Assembly: GCA_944472135.2 (NCBI GenBank)
Contig: OX235268.1
Location: forward strand, 13,522,589-13,586,588
Source: Trichobilharzia regenti
Taxonomy: Eukaryota; Platyhelminthes; Trematoda; Strigeidida; Schistosomatidae
Length of the DNA: 64,000 nucleotides
Direction: 5' to 3'
Shown: positions 43,075-54,810 of the stretch, piece after piece
How positions within the stretch are numbered: position 1 is the stretch's first letter
Layout: each line of letters starts with the position of its first letter
The notes under the pieces: model-generated
Seen by the model: only the letters and a program-made list of their open reading frames with translations
Database searches by the model: none
What the model was told of the DNA's origin: nothing
Translations under genes and position numbers: made by a program

Positions 43075-43565
43075 AAATAAGAGAATATCATTAAACACCT
43101 ATGCACGTATATATTTTCGTATCATTTCAGAGTTGTAAACAACTAACGAGATAATTTTTAAAAAGTGTTTTTCTAACAATCTCTTGTTTGGTTTTTCTTT
43201 TATTCTATCATTTCTCAATAAACAAAAAACTTGAATTTATCACTTGATTTAATTTCCATTACTGCAGTGAATATTACATAGGATAAAACCAGAGAGTAAA
43301 AACGATTTTGAACAAGTCCAATTTGTATTGTGGATATGAGAAAAGTAGAGATAATGTGCAGTTTTTTTCTTTTGTTTTGTTTTGAGTAGGTTGGTAAACA
43401 TGCTTATCACTGGGTATAGGAATACGTAATCTGAATTGTTGTCAGTGTTCGTCTGCACGTAAGCATAAAAGTGTATCATGAATTGATTTTTTAAAGCCTG
43501 TTGAAATTCATTGTGGACTAATGATTGTGTGCAGGAAAACAGTCTGTTTACATTGACAGAAAGAA
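43075..43565 (-). repeat. diverged repeat unit R, inverted copy
   Basis: Its reverse complement matches 47190-47680, 50390-50860 and 53340-53790. Shared blocks are TAAACAGACTGTTTTCCTGC, then GATAA-CATGTTTACCAACCT, CTGCAC, and TTTATTGAGAAATGAT. The identity of the unit is unknown. Confidence 0.55.
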
Positions 43566-43784
43566 AAATACACGAGATATGTTGTCTTTCTGAGTATTTT
43601 TTTACCCAAGGTGTATTATTTCAATGATGCAAAAGAAGGTAGAGATTTATTGTGTTACAAAATTGAGGTGGCTAGTGCTTGTAGTATAGTTGCAGAGTCA
43701 TATTGTGATTTTGACTGATGAAAGAATAGACTGATATAGACGTGGTTAAATAATAAATAAATAATCATTCCCATTGTGCGTTGG

Positions 43785-43995
43785 TGGCACAGTGGTTAGG
43801 ACGCTCACCAACCATGCACATGTTCCGGGGTTCGATCACCGAAGACGCACTCCTAAACATCACTAAGCCAGAAGTGAAGCTGGTAAAGAGGAAAGGTTGG
43901 GCATGAGGTAGTTAACCCCATCCTGTAAAAATAAACACTGCTACAGAAACTTCAAGCCTCTAGCTTGAAGCCATATTTTCCACTGGGTACTGATA
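43785..43995 (+). repeat. SINE family C, long-tail variant
   Basis: The tRNA-like head (TGCGTTGGTGGCACAGTGG, B box GGTTCGATCACC) is followed by AAGCTGGTAAAGAGGAAAGG, CCTGTAAAAATAAACACTGC and TCTAGCTTGAAGCC. The tail is distinct from the GATATC tail of the short form and recurs at 63.72 kb. Confidence 0.75.
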
Positions 43996-44130
43996 CAAAA
44001 AGACAGAGCATTCAGCGTAGGAAATTCTCTTTTCGATTATTTCGTGTTCATAGTTATACAATCATATATGTATATATAGATATATAGATATATATGAATT
44101 ACAATAGACAATAACAATCAGTAGAATGCA

Positions 44131-44910
44131 ATGAATATGCAACAAGATACACTTTATGAGAAAGAGAGAAAGTTGACACAAACTCTGGTGGATAATAATT
44201 ATCCAGATAAATTCATTAAAATATATAAAATTGTAGGAACACCAAGATCTATTCTGCAACTCTCCACCAAGAAAGACGTGTACATCAAGCTACCCTATAT
44301 GGACGATCGTAATAGCTTGAAAACTAAACAAAGATTAAACGCTGTGGTTTAAAAGACTTCTTTTGCATTTCAGATCATAATAATTGAGAATGTGAAGCCG
44401 ATGTATCTATCTAAGCCCAAATGTATTTACCAGTTTAAAAGCACTTAAAGCCACACACACACACAAGAAAGACTCATCGATCTCTGCAAGTGAGGGTTTT
44501 AGAAGCAAATAGAACCCCTGGAACCCATGAATGGTGAGAATGGATGACGAAATATTGCAAAACATATTATAGATACAGGACATAAAATTCACGTTTACAC
44601 ATATTTGAAAACTATCTTTATAACGTGCCTGGGGAGTACACTCAAGTTTGTGGAACCCCTCGCAATTAGGAGGTTTGAACCAGCTTTATGCTATCAAAAA
44701 ATACTTATCATCAAACTAAACCTTTTTTGGTAAACGTTTTTTTGGTACCAGCCAGATGTACTACTACTTCTGCTATTTCGGTTTATTGATCTTCATTGTT
44801 ATTTGAATCTTCAATAAGACCTTTTAACTCGACCTTAATTTATTTTCTCATCTCTTAACTCTTTATTAATTTAGTATATGTATTACTATGACAATTACGT
44901 GTGTGATCAG
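44131..44910 (+). pseudogene. Penelope-like ORF, thumb to C-terminus
   Basis: The frame at 44131-44352 has L-V-D-N-N-Y-P-D-K-F-I-K, the linker block, and then K-D-V-Y-I-K-L-P-Y. The GIY-YIG core is mostly lost. The 3' part (44460-44740) parallels the better copy at 45490-45780, and its 3' region ends with GTGTGATCAGATTGTTCGAA. Confidence 0.7.
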
Positions 44911-45177
44911 ATTGTTCGAAATGTGTAGCGTAAATACAGCACTACACGATTCAGACAAATTGCATCTTCTGATTGCTTTGTCTATATATGTATGTATATA
45001 TAATAATGCCATGAATGAATACGGAATCTGAAATATTTGACGAGAAATGAGGTAGTCACAGGGGAAGTGTTTTCAATCATTCCTCAGCAATTAGTATAAT
45101 TATTCAGCGGGAACACTGTCTTCTTGACGATTTCACATTCATAGCTGTACAATCAAATATACATATATTATATATTT

Positions 45178-45366
45178 CATTTTTATTTTTGATTACAGCT
45201 TGATTCCACACTGTATTTTTGGTACAAGTACGGAATTTTCAGCATGGATATCGGTAGCCCAAATTTTGCAGGTCGACCATAGATATCAGGTGTGCGTCGG
45301 CAGGGGATCGAACCTTTGACCATGTGCATCGTCGACGAGAGTCCTAACCACTGTGCGACCGACGCA
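45178..45366 (-). repeat. SINE family C, full reverse copy
   Basis: On the minus strand: TGCGTCGGTCGCACAGTGG, B box GGTTCGATCCC, CCGACGCACACCTGATATC, ending in AATAAAAATGAAA. The acceptor-stem halves GCGTCGG and CCGACGC are a perfect 7-bp match. It separates two Penelope-like 3' ends. Confidence 0.85.
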
Positions 45367-45429
45367 TGTATATACAGAAAGAAACCTCAACCTAAAGTTG
45401 AATAGATAAGTGAGAAATAAATGACATCA

Positions 45430-46020
45430 CATCCCACTGTATTCACCAATTTGAATGTACGTGTGGACACACATACATTGGGAGGACTCATCAATCTCTG
45501 CAAGTAAGGGCTTCAGAGCATATTTCAAAATGGCTCCAGAAACAAATGGAATTATAGAAACCTATTAACGGTGAGAACATGCGACCTAGCTCTTCTATTG
45601 CGAAAAATATTATAGAGACAGGTCATAAAATTGATGTCAACAGATCTTTTAAACCTATCTATAAAACGTGTTTGGGGCGTATCCTAAAGTTTGTAGAAGC
45701 CCTGGTAATCAGAAAGTTAAAGCCACCTCTATGCGTTCAAAAACAATTCGTCATCACGCTAAACCTTCCTTGGTAAATTTTGTTTTGATACCAGCCATGG
45801 TAGATGTACTATTACCTCTGCTATTTGGTTTAGTGGTCTACATTGTTATTTTGACCCTGAAAATGTCCTTTTAACTTGACCTAAGTCTATTTTCTCACCT
45901 CTTACCTCTTTAATAATTTCATATATATTTCTATGATTAGTCCGTGTGTGATCAGATTGTTCGAAATGTGTTGCGCAAATATATTACACGATTCAGACAA
46001 ACTACGTCTTCTAAATGCTT
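45430..46020 (+). pseudogene. Penelope-like 3' end, second copy in direct orientation
   Basis: The frame at 45579-45776 reads S-S-I-A-K-N-I-I-E-T-G-H-K-I-D, F-V-E-A-L-V-I-R-K-L-K-P and L-C-V-Q-K-Q-F-V-I-T-L-N-L-P. The following 3' region matches 44740-45000 closely. The two copies are about 1 kb apart in tandem, an arrangement typical of this element class. Confidence 0.75.
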
Positions 46021-46729
46021 CATCAAAATAGATGATCGGAATATAAAGTACATTCGGAACCCTGAATATATGAATATACTATGATGGAGACATAGGATGA
46101 GCGAAATGCTGTCAGAATAGCAGACTAGATGCAATGTTAAAATACGATAATATAAAGTGTAATAATAAAAAAATTAAACATGAAATAGTCAACGCTAACT
46201 TTTTCATCGAATAATATGGTGAAATCAAAATTATGGGGTAACCATAGAGACCGTACAAATTGTTTTTGTACACAAAGTTCTGACTTGATGTTATGTACTG
46301 CAAAAATTTCTGTTATACAAAGCTAATGCACCTGTGTCCCTTTCGGCAAAATTTGTTGAACTCAGTCAACTATAATAAACGATGTGTTTGATGTTGCGTG
46401 GTCAGTATCAACAGTGTATCGCAATATCGATGAATTAACACTTCCAGGTTCTCGCTTGCGCAGTCAAACTGGGAAGTATTCTCGAGATATGTTTTTCAGC
46501 AAGAGCAGGTGGACGTGTAAATACACACAAAGTTAGAAAATCTAGGTAACATTTCCTTGACACTACGGTGCATAAGTGGACGGCTAGAGTAGGTTATACA
46601 TAAAGTGACAGAAAATAACATTCTTCTCAATGATCTCATTGCACGATTTTTAAGTACCTCACTCACAGTGTCACGTGTAAACTCTTAGTTCGTGTGCAAC
46701 ACTTTTAGCTATCTTGTCAATCTCCGTAT

Positions 46730-47115
46730 TTCTTCCACTTAATATGCTATTGGCCTCGACGCAGCACAGTGGATACCCGTTCTCTTTGAAGGTTTCTTTC
46801 AGATGTTTCAGTTCATCATCAGCACTATGTTGACTACAAAGTGTCTGCACCCATATTGATAGAGAAAGGATTAGATTCCCTTTTCTGTCTCTGGGGACAA
46901 AACTTTCCTTTCCACATCGATTTTTTTGTAAATAGATCTTTCCAAAGACTCATCAGCTCTCCTTGTGACTAGTACATCAAGAAAATACATTTTTTTTTCT
47001 CAATTACTTTTTTCTAGCGTGAACTGGATAGCAGGATGACTGTCACTGAATACTTTAGGATGTTATTGAATTCGCAGTTCTCGTCGCCTATAATCAACGT
47101 GTCATCCACGTATTT
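46730..47115 (-). pseudogene. Penelope-like reverse transcriptase fragment with Y-V-D-D
   Basis: The minus strand reads K-W-L-N-L, a stop-containing gap, then Y-V-D-D-T-L-I-I (about 47111-47088), the catalytic box of the RT. In the next frame it reads F-L-D-V-L-V-T-R-R-A-D-E-S-L and L-K-H-L-K-E-T-F-K-E-N-G-Y-P. Frameshifts and stops show it is dead. Confidence 0.8.
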
Positions 47116-47189
47116 TTTTTAGAGGTTAAGCCACTTTATATCAGGTGTGGCACTACAGCTCTCCATACTCATAAGATTATTTTTAAAAA

Positions 47190-47680
47190 CATATCATATG
47201 CTTTCATTCATTCAATATAAACAGACTGTTTTCCTGCACACGATGATTAAGTTACAGTCATCAGTATACAAAACACTGAGATCAGTCCCTAAGATATTTA
47301 ATGTTTACGTAAAATCAAAATCACTTCTGACTACTTTTTTCTGTATACACTGACTGATAATCATGTTTACCAACCTAATCACACTAAAATCTGCACTTTT
47401 TTTTCTTTTTTTTCATGTTTACAATGGCAGATGGAGTAGAAATATATATGTGTTGTGTAAAAGTCTAGAAGTATCAACATGTTGAAAATCCTCCTCACTT
47501 TGTACTTTTATCCTTTATCAAATTCGTTGTGGTGACACAAATAAAACAAAGTGATAAGGCAAAATTTTGTTTATTGAGAAATGATGGAACAGAACAAAGA
47601 ACAAAAAATTGTGAGCAACACATTTTCAATTTTCTCGTTAACCGTCTACAACTCTGAAATGCTATAAAAATTTAGGTGTG
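47190..47680 (+). repeat. repeat unit R, copy 2
   Basis: Direct-orientation copy of the unit described at 43075-43565. Confidence 0.55.
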
Positions 47681-47716
47681 CACAGGATTTATAGGATACC
47701 GCCTTATTTTAAAATT

Positions 47717-48037
47717 CGACCACGGATTGATATCAGTTACAGAGAGAGAACCATTGAAAACCATTAGGGACTACTGGACAGATGTTTCTTCAGTCTAGTT
47801 TGGGTCTCATTAATAGTACGCATCCACCGCAAAGGATTCAAATCCACGATCTTCTGGCTGCAAGGCAAGCTTGTATAACCTCTAGCCGATTCAGTGGCCG
47901 GCCAATGAACTCTAACTAATACTAGCTAGTGGTTTTTAGAGTGACCAGCAACCAATATCATCGGCGAGAAATCTATCCTCACTCCCAACTGGGTGGACCT
48001 TACTAGACATGACTGATCACTAGAACTCGAGCGAACT
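47717..48037 (-). repeat. SINE family B2, reverse copy
   Basis: Tail (CACGGATTGATATCAGTTAC), degraded core, head with GGATTCAAATCC and the 5' body to about 48037. Confidence 0.7.
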
Positions 48038-48226
48038 CTGTATCTTTATCATGAATAAGTTTATTGCACAGCTGCAACATTCACTAGTTTGCAAAAAATA
48101 TCATATCATATTTAGATACAATGTGTGTGTGTGTTCAAGATGACTTTCTGAATGAAATATTGAAGGAGGAAATTGTCATCCAGTGAATACAGATCACCAA
48201 AAGGCATACACAATGCTGCAGTTCAA

Positions 48227-48557
48227 TAAATACCTAGGGTTCTAGTGAGAAGTCGTGACCAGTAGGGTGCGGCTGGTCGGGTGTGAGGACAAATACTTGC
48301 CAAAGACATTGGCTAGGGGTCGCGCTATGTCGTGAATTGGCAGAAGCTAGAATTCATGGTCCATTGGATTGGGTCCCAGTGGCTTAATGGTCCTCGGTTC
48401 AAATCCCGGTGGGTGCGTACTGATGAAGAGTCCCAAAAGACTAGGACGAAACAGCTGTCCAGTACTCTTAGGTTTTCCGATGGTTCTCTAACTAATGTCA
48501 GCTAATGATGAAATTCTGTAATCCAATCGAATCCCTACAAACCAACACTTAAATACC
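48227..48557 (+). repeat. SINE family B, forward copy with 8-bp target duplication
   Basis: TAAATACC flanks the copy at 48227-48234 and 48550-48557. The 5' body, A box TGGCTTAATGG and B box GGTTCAAATCCC are present with about 25 bases deleted between the boxes. The core then reads ACTGATGAAGAGTCCC...GGACGAAACAGC. It is one of the few single, non-inverted B copies. Confidence 0.8.
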
Positions 48558-48599
48558 AATCAAATTAAAAATAGCTTCAATGAAGATATGCACCGTTTA

Positions 48600-49380
48600 A
48601 GTAATATCAGTTTAGCAAACAAACAAATCTGATCCCGACGGAGTATTCTAAAAGAAATTGTTCTTCCAATTTCGCAACATGTTTCGACCATAAAATACTG
48701 AATATGGACAGTACTTGTTCAATGTACAGAATATTCAGAGGAGTTTATTGACTGGTATTTTCTTTTCATATAATATCTTCAAGTAAAATATAAATTGACA
48801 GTATATCCTGTTTGTGACACAATGACCTCTGGACTGAAGCCTAAAACATTCCATTAGTATATATCTGCTTTGTCTCATTCAAGAAATCTATGATAGTTAG
48901 CTGTGAAAGCCAATTTTAAGACGTTCAGAAGTATATTTTGAGACTCAAGGACATAACTGAAGAACAAATCTCTCATGTATTGCAGCATGTTTCCACCCAC
49001 AAACACCCCTTTCCTGAAGTTTAGTAGGAACTTCCGAATCAGAAGCTTGTAAACGCTTTATATGCACACAAAATTAGATAATACCAGCAGGGGTTATATC
49101 CTAATGGATTATAAAAACCCAAGTTAAAAGCAGACCGTGAACTCAAAATACTGGTCATGAAATTCCAGGAAATTTTCGCTGATGGTCCACTTACAATACT
49201 GCACAGAAATGTATCATTTCATGTTTCAACAAATCTAAACACACAAAGTATTAAAATAATAATAGCACACTGGTGACATACAGAGAATACCCGCAAATGG
49301 TGTAGACATGGTCTCTTCCCATGAATCATTCATAGACATATCCATCGGAACCAACAGCTGTTGACTGTCAGGATCTTAGA
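48600..49380. repeat. diverged repeat related to 26.6 kb
   Basis: See 26560-26960. The part after 48960 shows no recognisable feature except GCACAGAAATG-like blocks shared with about 51614 and 55720. Confidence 0.4.
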
Positions 49381-49554
49381 GTCAACTTTCAGGATTATTC
49401 ACCCACGTATATATTTTACCTACACGGATGGACAGTGACCTCTTCTATTGGTTCTACCTCTCATCTGAACCACCTTCTAAACCAACCAATTATTATGCTG
49501 TCAATCCACATGAAAAAAAGAAGTACCCAGCCAATACAATATTTGATTTTATTC

Positions 49555-49746
49555 TATTTATTTACTTTATATTTTATTATAGCATGATTCCACACAGTAT
49601 TTTGGTACAACTGTGGAATTTTCAGTATGTGATGTGGTTAGCCCAAATATAGCAGACCGACGATTGATATCAAGTGTTCATCGGCCGAGGATCGCACCTA
49701 GGACCTTATGCATGGTCGGCGAGAGTCCTAACCGCTGTGCAACCGA
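49555..49746 (-). repeat. SINE family C, reverse copy
   Basis: The head GGTTGCACAGCGGTTAGGAC and the B box are degenerate; the tail has GATATCAATCGTCGG and ends in an A/T-rich run. Confidence 0.75.
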
Positions 49747-49777
49747 ATGAAGTAGAATGCATAAATAAGAATTTTTT

Positions 49778-50140
49778 TTCAATTTTGGACTTTCCCGTCT
49801 ACTGATTGGACCGAAGTGCCTGATCTCAGGTTAGTATATCGGCTTCTGCTGCAGATTCTTCGATGATGTCTAGGATTGTAATTAAAAATTAATCTGTGTA
49901 GGGTGACTAGCAGTGTAATCTAGGAGGACGCGCATTTCTCCCTGTTTGGAACTCATCAACTTGATGTACCCAGATTCCTCAATGGGTGATGATGTTCCCA
50001 CTAAGGCTTGAACCCAGTTCCTACAGTTTCAAAACAACATAGCGGTACCTACCACATCACTAAGGCCACGAGGGGCACCTATTTTGCGGCTTGAAACCAA
50101 GCACTTCTCTCCAATCAGTCGACTTGAATATCAAAAATTG
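49778..50140 (-). repeat. SINE family A inside terminal inverted repeats
   Basis: The terminal pieces GATTGGACCGAAGTGCC...GATCTCAGG and CCAAGCACTTC...CCAATCAGTCGAC are inverted partners. The core in reverse keeps GGAGAAATGCGCGTCC and TTGATGAGTTCC. Confidence 0.7.
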
Positions 50141-50160
50141 AATTAAATAATCAATATGAC

Positions 50161-50343
50161 CAGTTGCACAAAAGGTGGCTCTCATGGCCCAAGTGGTCTG
50201 GTGGTTTGAAACTGCGGGAACTGGGTTCGAGTCTCGGTGGGAGCATCATCACAGCACTTAGGAGTGGAGCAACATCCAGATGACGAGTCATAAACAGGAC
50301 AAAATGTGCGTCCTGAATCTACTGATGGTCACCATCCATCAAT
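50161..50343 (+). repeat. SINE family A, forward copy
   Basis: Head AGTGGTCTGGTGG, B box GGGTTCGAGTCTC, then CATCCAGATGACGAGTC, an altered loop and ACAGGACAAAATGTGCGTCC. C3 of the hammerhead core is A and the GAAA strand reads CAAAA. Confidence 0.7.
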
Positions 50344-50389
50344 TAACATAAACAAGAATATTTAAAAAATATATCACTCTATTTCTCCC

Positions 50390-50860
50390 AGTCAATTTAA
50401 ACAGCACGTTTGCTGAAGGTTCTTATCAAGCTATAATCATTTCACAACAGTTTGACTGTCACTTCTTGATAAGCTTCATGTATGCTTGCAAATGAAACTA
50501 CCAACATTTCTGACTACTTCTGGGCACACTGATAATCATGTTTACTAACCTGCCTAAAACTTTATCAACACATTATCTTTGTTTTTTCTCATGTTTGCAA
50601 TGTAAAATGGAAGTGACATTGTGTTATATAAAATTATGAAATGGTGTGTGCATATTTCAAAATTATCATCAATTTATCGTTTTCTCTTGAGTAGTACTCA
50701 ATGTAGCACTAGGAGTAAAATTAAAGGATGATTACAGCTTTTTGTTACTTTGAAATGATGAAATAATCAGAGAAGAACAAGTAAATATTACAAGACCACT
50801 TTTCTTTGTTTTCTCACCAACTGATTACAACTCACAAATGATATGGATATGTATGTCTCC
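50390..50860 (+). repeat. repeat unit R, copy 3
   Basis: Direct copy. The following 50885-51025 is an inverted match to 17365-17520. Confidence 0.5.
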
Positions 50861-51025
50861 ATAAGGTAGATGATATTCATTTTACAGTCAATCTGAACAA
50901 AGAATATTCCTTTTAAGAACTTTGCCTCTTCACGTTCTTATTATACGGAAATCATGTTACAATAATGACAGGATATGTGGCGGATACACTTTTATGTAGA
51001 ATAACAGTTTAATGACAGAATAAGT

Positions 51026-51969
51026 AGTATGTGTGTGGTGAATGAGCTGGGCTCAATTCAATAACGAAATGTTGTGAAATAAGCAACAACAGTGGTGATT
51101 ACTCGTTATAGATTCTTAGTGTGTGTTGGGCAGGAAAATCTGACAAGCTAGTTCATGTCTATAGATAATGAGAAACTTATTCTTTTTGAAGGCACACGTG
51201 TGACACTTACATCCCAAATTGTTAACCACTTGGTCTAGTGGTTTCTAGGAAATTCTCTTACTTTTTTCTAAAATGGACATTTATCAAACACAGATTTCTT
51301 GAAATTTCTTTGAGAGGTACAATTACAAAAAATCCCGGGCGTCTTTGGAGTCGAAGTCACCATCCAGGGAGATAAAAACACCTCTACTAATAGAAAATGA
51401 TGTCTCAGGATGTGACGAACGATATTTGCTCATCATGCTCATCAGAAAATCTTTGTTCCTCAACAAAATAAAGGTGAAAGAAAAATAATTGATTATTACC
51501 TTATTACAACCAACCCATCCCACCCACCTAGATCTGCTTTATTCCTCTGGCACTGATAAAATTACTGTGAGTCTTTTAGTAAATTCACTAGTTGACCTAA
51601 TGAGATCATTGCACAGAAATGCATCACATACACTTACAATAGTTTAAAGTCTCTCTGAATTCACTAGGACTTGGAAGATGTAAGTGATATGCAACAAATT
51701 AATGGGAGGAGCTCATTTAATTTTTTTCAAGATGTGGCCAGGGAGAAAATCTGTGCACACGCATATATATATACATATGTCTTGTTCATTAGAAACTGTT
51801 TGAAGTCATAAGTCCATAAGATATCAGTCGTTGACAATTAATGCCTCGAAGACTACACCTTTGTAAAAATGGTTCAGACAGAGATTCATCGGTTTACTGC
51901 ATTGTTTCTTCTGTTTAGTGTCTAACCACCTCTATACCAGTCTATTCCGTAGACAGTTAAAATAATTAT
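51026..51969. other. unassigned sequence
   Basis: It contains a short SINE-A-like A-box remnant near 51232. Isolated splice-like segments (for example 51255) were not called. Confidence 0.3.
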
Positions 51970-52200
51970 TTTCAATTTAAGATTTTACCGTCGATTCATT
52001 GAACAGTAGTGTTTGGTGTCAGGTTTCAAATCTCGGGGGCCACGTGGTCTTGTAAATAATACTCTGACATTTGAAGCTGTTAGGAATGGGTTCCATCCTC
52101 GGTGGCAACATCATCATTCACTGAGGAATGCAGGTACATCCCGTTGATGAGTCCTAAATGCGCATTTTGGATTCCACTGCTAGTCACCATTAACCAATTA
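51970..52200 (+). repeat. SINE family A, forward copy with left inverted end
   Basis: The left end (GATTTTACCGTCGATTC...) is followed by a reduced head and by CATCCCGTTGATGAGTCC. Half of stem II is deleted (ATGAGTCCTAAATGCGC), so the core cannot fold. Confidence 0.65.
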
Positions 52201-52289
52201 AACTTATTTTCTTTGTTATTTACAACTACAGGGCAGCATCACACTGATAATCTTATATAACTTATGAGGTAAATAGATGCAATATACAG

Positions 52290-52357
52290 TAATGCACGCT
52301 GAAAATTCCATATCTGTACCACAAATACCGTTCGAAATAAAGCTGTTATTATTATTA
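52290..52357 (+). repeat. SINE family C, 3' tail only
   Basis: GCTGAAAATTCCATATCTGT, ACCACAAATACC and AAAGCTGTTATTATTATTA: the tail without the tRNA head. Confidence 0.6.
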
Positions 52358-52399
52358 TACAGTTAGTATTACAAATGAAATAAAATAAAATAATAAGAC

Positions 52400-52690
52400 A
52401 ATACTTACAGTAATTCAATGTCATCGGGAAAGGTAATTAATTTAGGTCAGGAGTGAAGAGCAAACGCGGAAGATAAATTGAATAAACCTTTTGTAAATAG
52501 ACGTGAACATTGAACGTTTGTTTATTAAAACTGGTAGCCGCTGATGGGCAACTCGAAGGTGCGAATGGTTCAGTTGTATACAAGTTCTAAGAAGACGGAA
52601 GAATACGAATAAAAGTACATTATATTTTGTATAAAACATTTGTTTATAGACTTGTACTTATCCAGGCTTTAATTGGCAAACAATACAACT
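52400..52690. repeat. segment duplicated at about 56.55-56.72 kb
   Basis: Shared blocks are GAACATTGAA, then an AACTGGT-containing stretch, GTACATTATATT and TTTA(T/C)AGACTT, in the same order and strand. A good minus-strand donor (GTAAGTATTG) at 52409 has no convincing upstream exon end. Confidence 0.4.
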
Positions 52691-52779
52691 TTCTCAAAGT
52701 ACTGGTGTTTTGGAGTTAAAGTCGAGAAAGTCATAGTAATTATCGGTTCGGAGCGTCTTCGTTACAATAGGAACTTAGG

Positions 52780-53100
52780 TTAAGTTCCTTGACACCTTTT
52801 CCAAACACAGATAATTGGTTGAAAAATCATTATGGCAACTGTCTCAGCTATGCCTAACAACTGAAGACACACCAACCTAGATGGTTGAGTTTCACCTTGT
52901 ATAGAATTGTAAAGGCTTAAATTCTTTTCATTCCTGTGCTTTTTATCCTCTATGTGGGATGGTAGCAGACTCTTTAACCTAGCCACGTCGGCTAATACTA
53001 CAGAAGGTGGTGGTGTTCTACCTATGTAACTATCACCCCATGAATAATTAAATTTACATATGCACACTAAAATTGCCGAACTCAGCAGATTATCCTTCAC
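52780..53100 (-). pseudogene. Penelope-like fragment with GIY-YIG block
   Basis: The minus-strand frame has V-C-I-C-K-F-N-Y-S-W-G-D-S-Y-I-G-R-T and near its end L-L-G-I-A-E-T-V-A-I. Most of the linker between them is degenerate. Confidence 0.65.
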
Positions 53101-53339
53101 CAGATATAGAGTTATACAACTACTGGCGAATTTAAAACATACTGATGCTGCAAAGAATGTTGTAGCTATTATTTTTCGAAGTATCTATAACAGGAATTCA
53201 GTTCCTGAGTCTCCTCCATTGCTAAACTGTGACTGCTCATCCACAGTTCACCCACTAGGCAACTCACTTTTTCAACATAAGTAATATTTGTTCTGATTTG
53301 ACAAAATGAAATAAGAATATTAATACTTAAAAGAAACAT

Positions 53340-53790
53340 CATATGATTCCATTCAGTGAATTTAAACAGCCTGTTTTCCTTCACTTTCTCGTTGAACTAC
53401 AATCATCTCATAAAAACGTCCATATCAGTTCACGATGAACTTGATTTTTACCTATAAATTACACACTATCACTGACAGTTTTCAGTTTTTTTTCTGTGCA
53501 AACTGATAACCATTTTATCAACCTACCTATACTACAATCTACACTTTATTTCTTGTTTTTCTCACGTCCACAACAGAAATTGGAGCAGACATTTATTCAT
53601 GTTCTATCAAATTTAAAAAGTGTATGCATGTCTGAAATCTTCAATTTTTTTTTATAGTTTCATCCCACATAATTCTCAATTTAGTGCTGAAAATGCAACG
53701 CAATGACAAATTTAAACAAGAACAAGGATTTGTAACAACACATTTAAACTGCTCATCAACTTTTTAATGATACAAAAATAGATGTGTATA
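53340..53790 (+). repeat. repeat unit R, copy 4
   Basis: Direct copy of the unit at 47190; spacing between copies 2, 3 and 4 is close to 3 kb. Confidence 0.5.
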
Positions 53791-53925
53791 GAGTTAAAAT
53801 ATTATTTTCATTAACGTGAATAGGTTTACCCTGAAGTGAATGTTATTTTGGTGTGGTGTGAGGGGAGGTGTCGTTAAGTCTTTTCGCATATTGTAAGTGT
53901 AAGTATAAGTCTTACTGTAGACTGT

Positions 53926-54094
53926 TGTGCGTCATTGGCACAGCCCCTTAGGACGCCCGCTGACCACGCACATAGTCCTGGGTTTGATCTCTGGCTGACG
54001 CACACCTAATATCAATGTTTGGCCTGCTGACTTTAAGCTACCGATATCACATGCTGAGAATTCCATAGTTGTACGACAATAGTGTGTGAGATCA
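53926..54094 (+). repeat. SINE family C, forward copy
   Basis: Head TGCGTCATTGGCACAGC, B box GGGTTTGATCTC, then CTGACGCACACCTAATATC and the tail up to about 54094. Confidence 0.75.
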
Positions 54095-54144
54095 GGCAAA
54101 CTTTGATCAGAACATGCTGAATTCAGTAAAATCAAGTCATGTGC

Positions 54145-54290
54145 AGTATCAAAGCCCTACTTCAGCTTCACTAACTATGAAAAGGCCTTAGAAAGCGTTA
54201 GCCATAAAGCGATTCCTCAAACAAATTCAACATTGCAGTGTACCTCGAAACTATCTTGCGGTATAAAATATAGGTCGGTTAAAGTGCGGA
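54145..54290 (+). pseudogene. RTE-like RT fragment
   Basis: The frame reads Y-F-S-F-T-N-Y-E-K-A-L-E-S-V-S-H-K-A-I, the F-x-D-Y-E-K-A-F-D-S-V motif of RTE reverse transcriptases with the key Asp changed to Asn and Glu. Nothing else of the element is left. Confidence 0.65.
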
Positions 54291-54810
54291 ATAAGTTTGA
54301 AGCTAATTTTAGGACAGCGATGACTTATTTTTGGTCATTTAGAGAGACATATATTTGTATTTCTAGCTGTCAAAAGTATAAATTAACATTGTGTAATAAA
54401 AATAATAGAATTCTTACCCTGCATGTTTCAAAGAGGAGGAAAGCGACCCTCTGCGGAGCTATTCTGGAATACCAGACTGATTTGTTACACTGCGGAGTAT
54501 TCACAAACAGTGCACAATATCATCTACAGAGCACCTGGAAATCTTATTGAGGAAAGGCGAATTGAATATACATCAACCTTATACATTCATACATTTCTCA
54601 ACGAAAATACTCTGATAACCCATATCTATCAAGATATTTTGGACTTCGTTGGACACTGAGCAGTGACTAATATCATGCTTCCCTTCCTCCATTGGTGTCT
54701 GCCTTCTGTTTTCAACCACATAACAACAATATCGTGAAATTCTCACAGTCAATTGAATTAACTCACTTGCCACATAGATAGCATTTCGAACTTATAAACC
54801 ATTCATAAAT

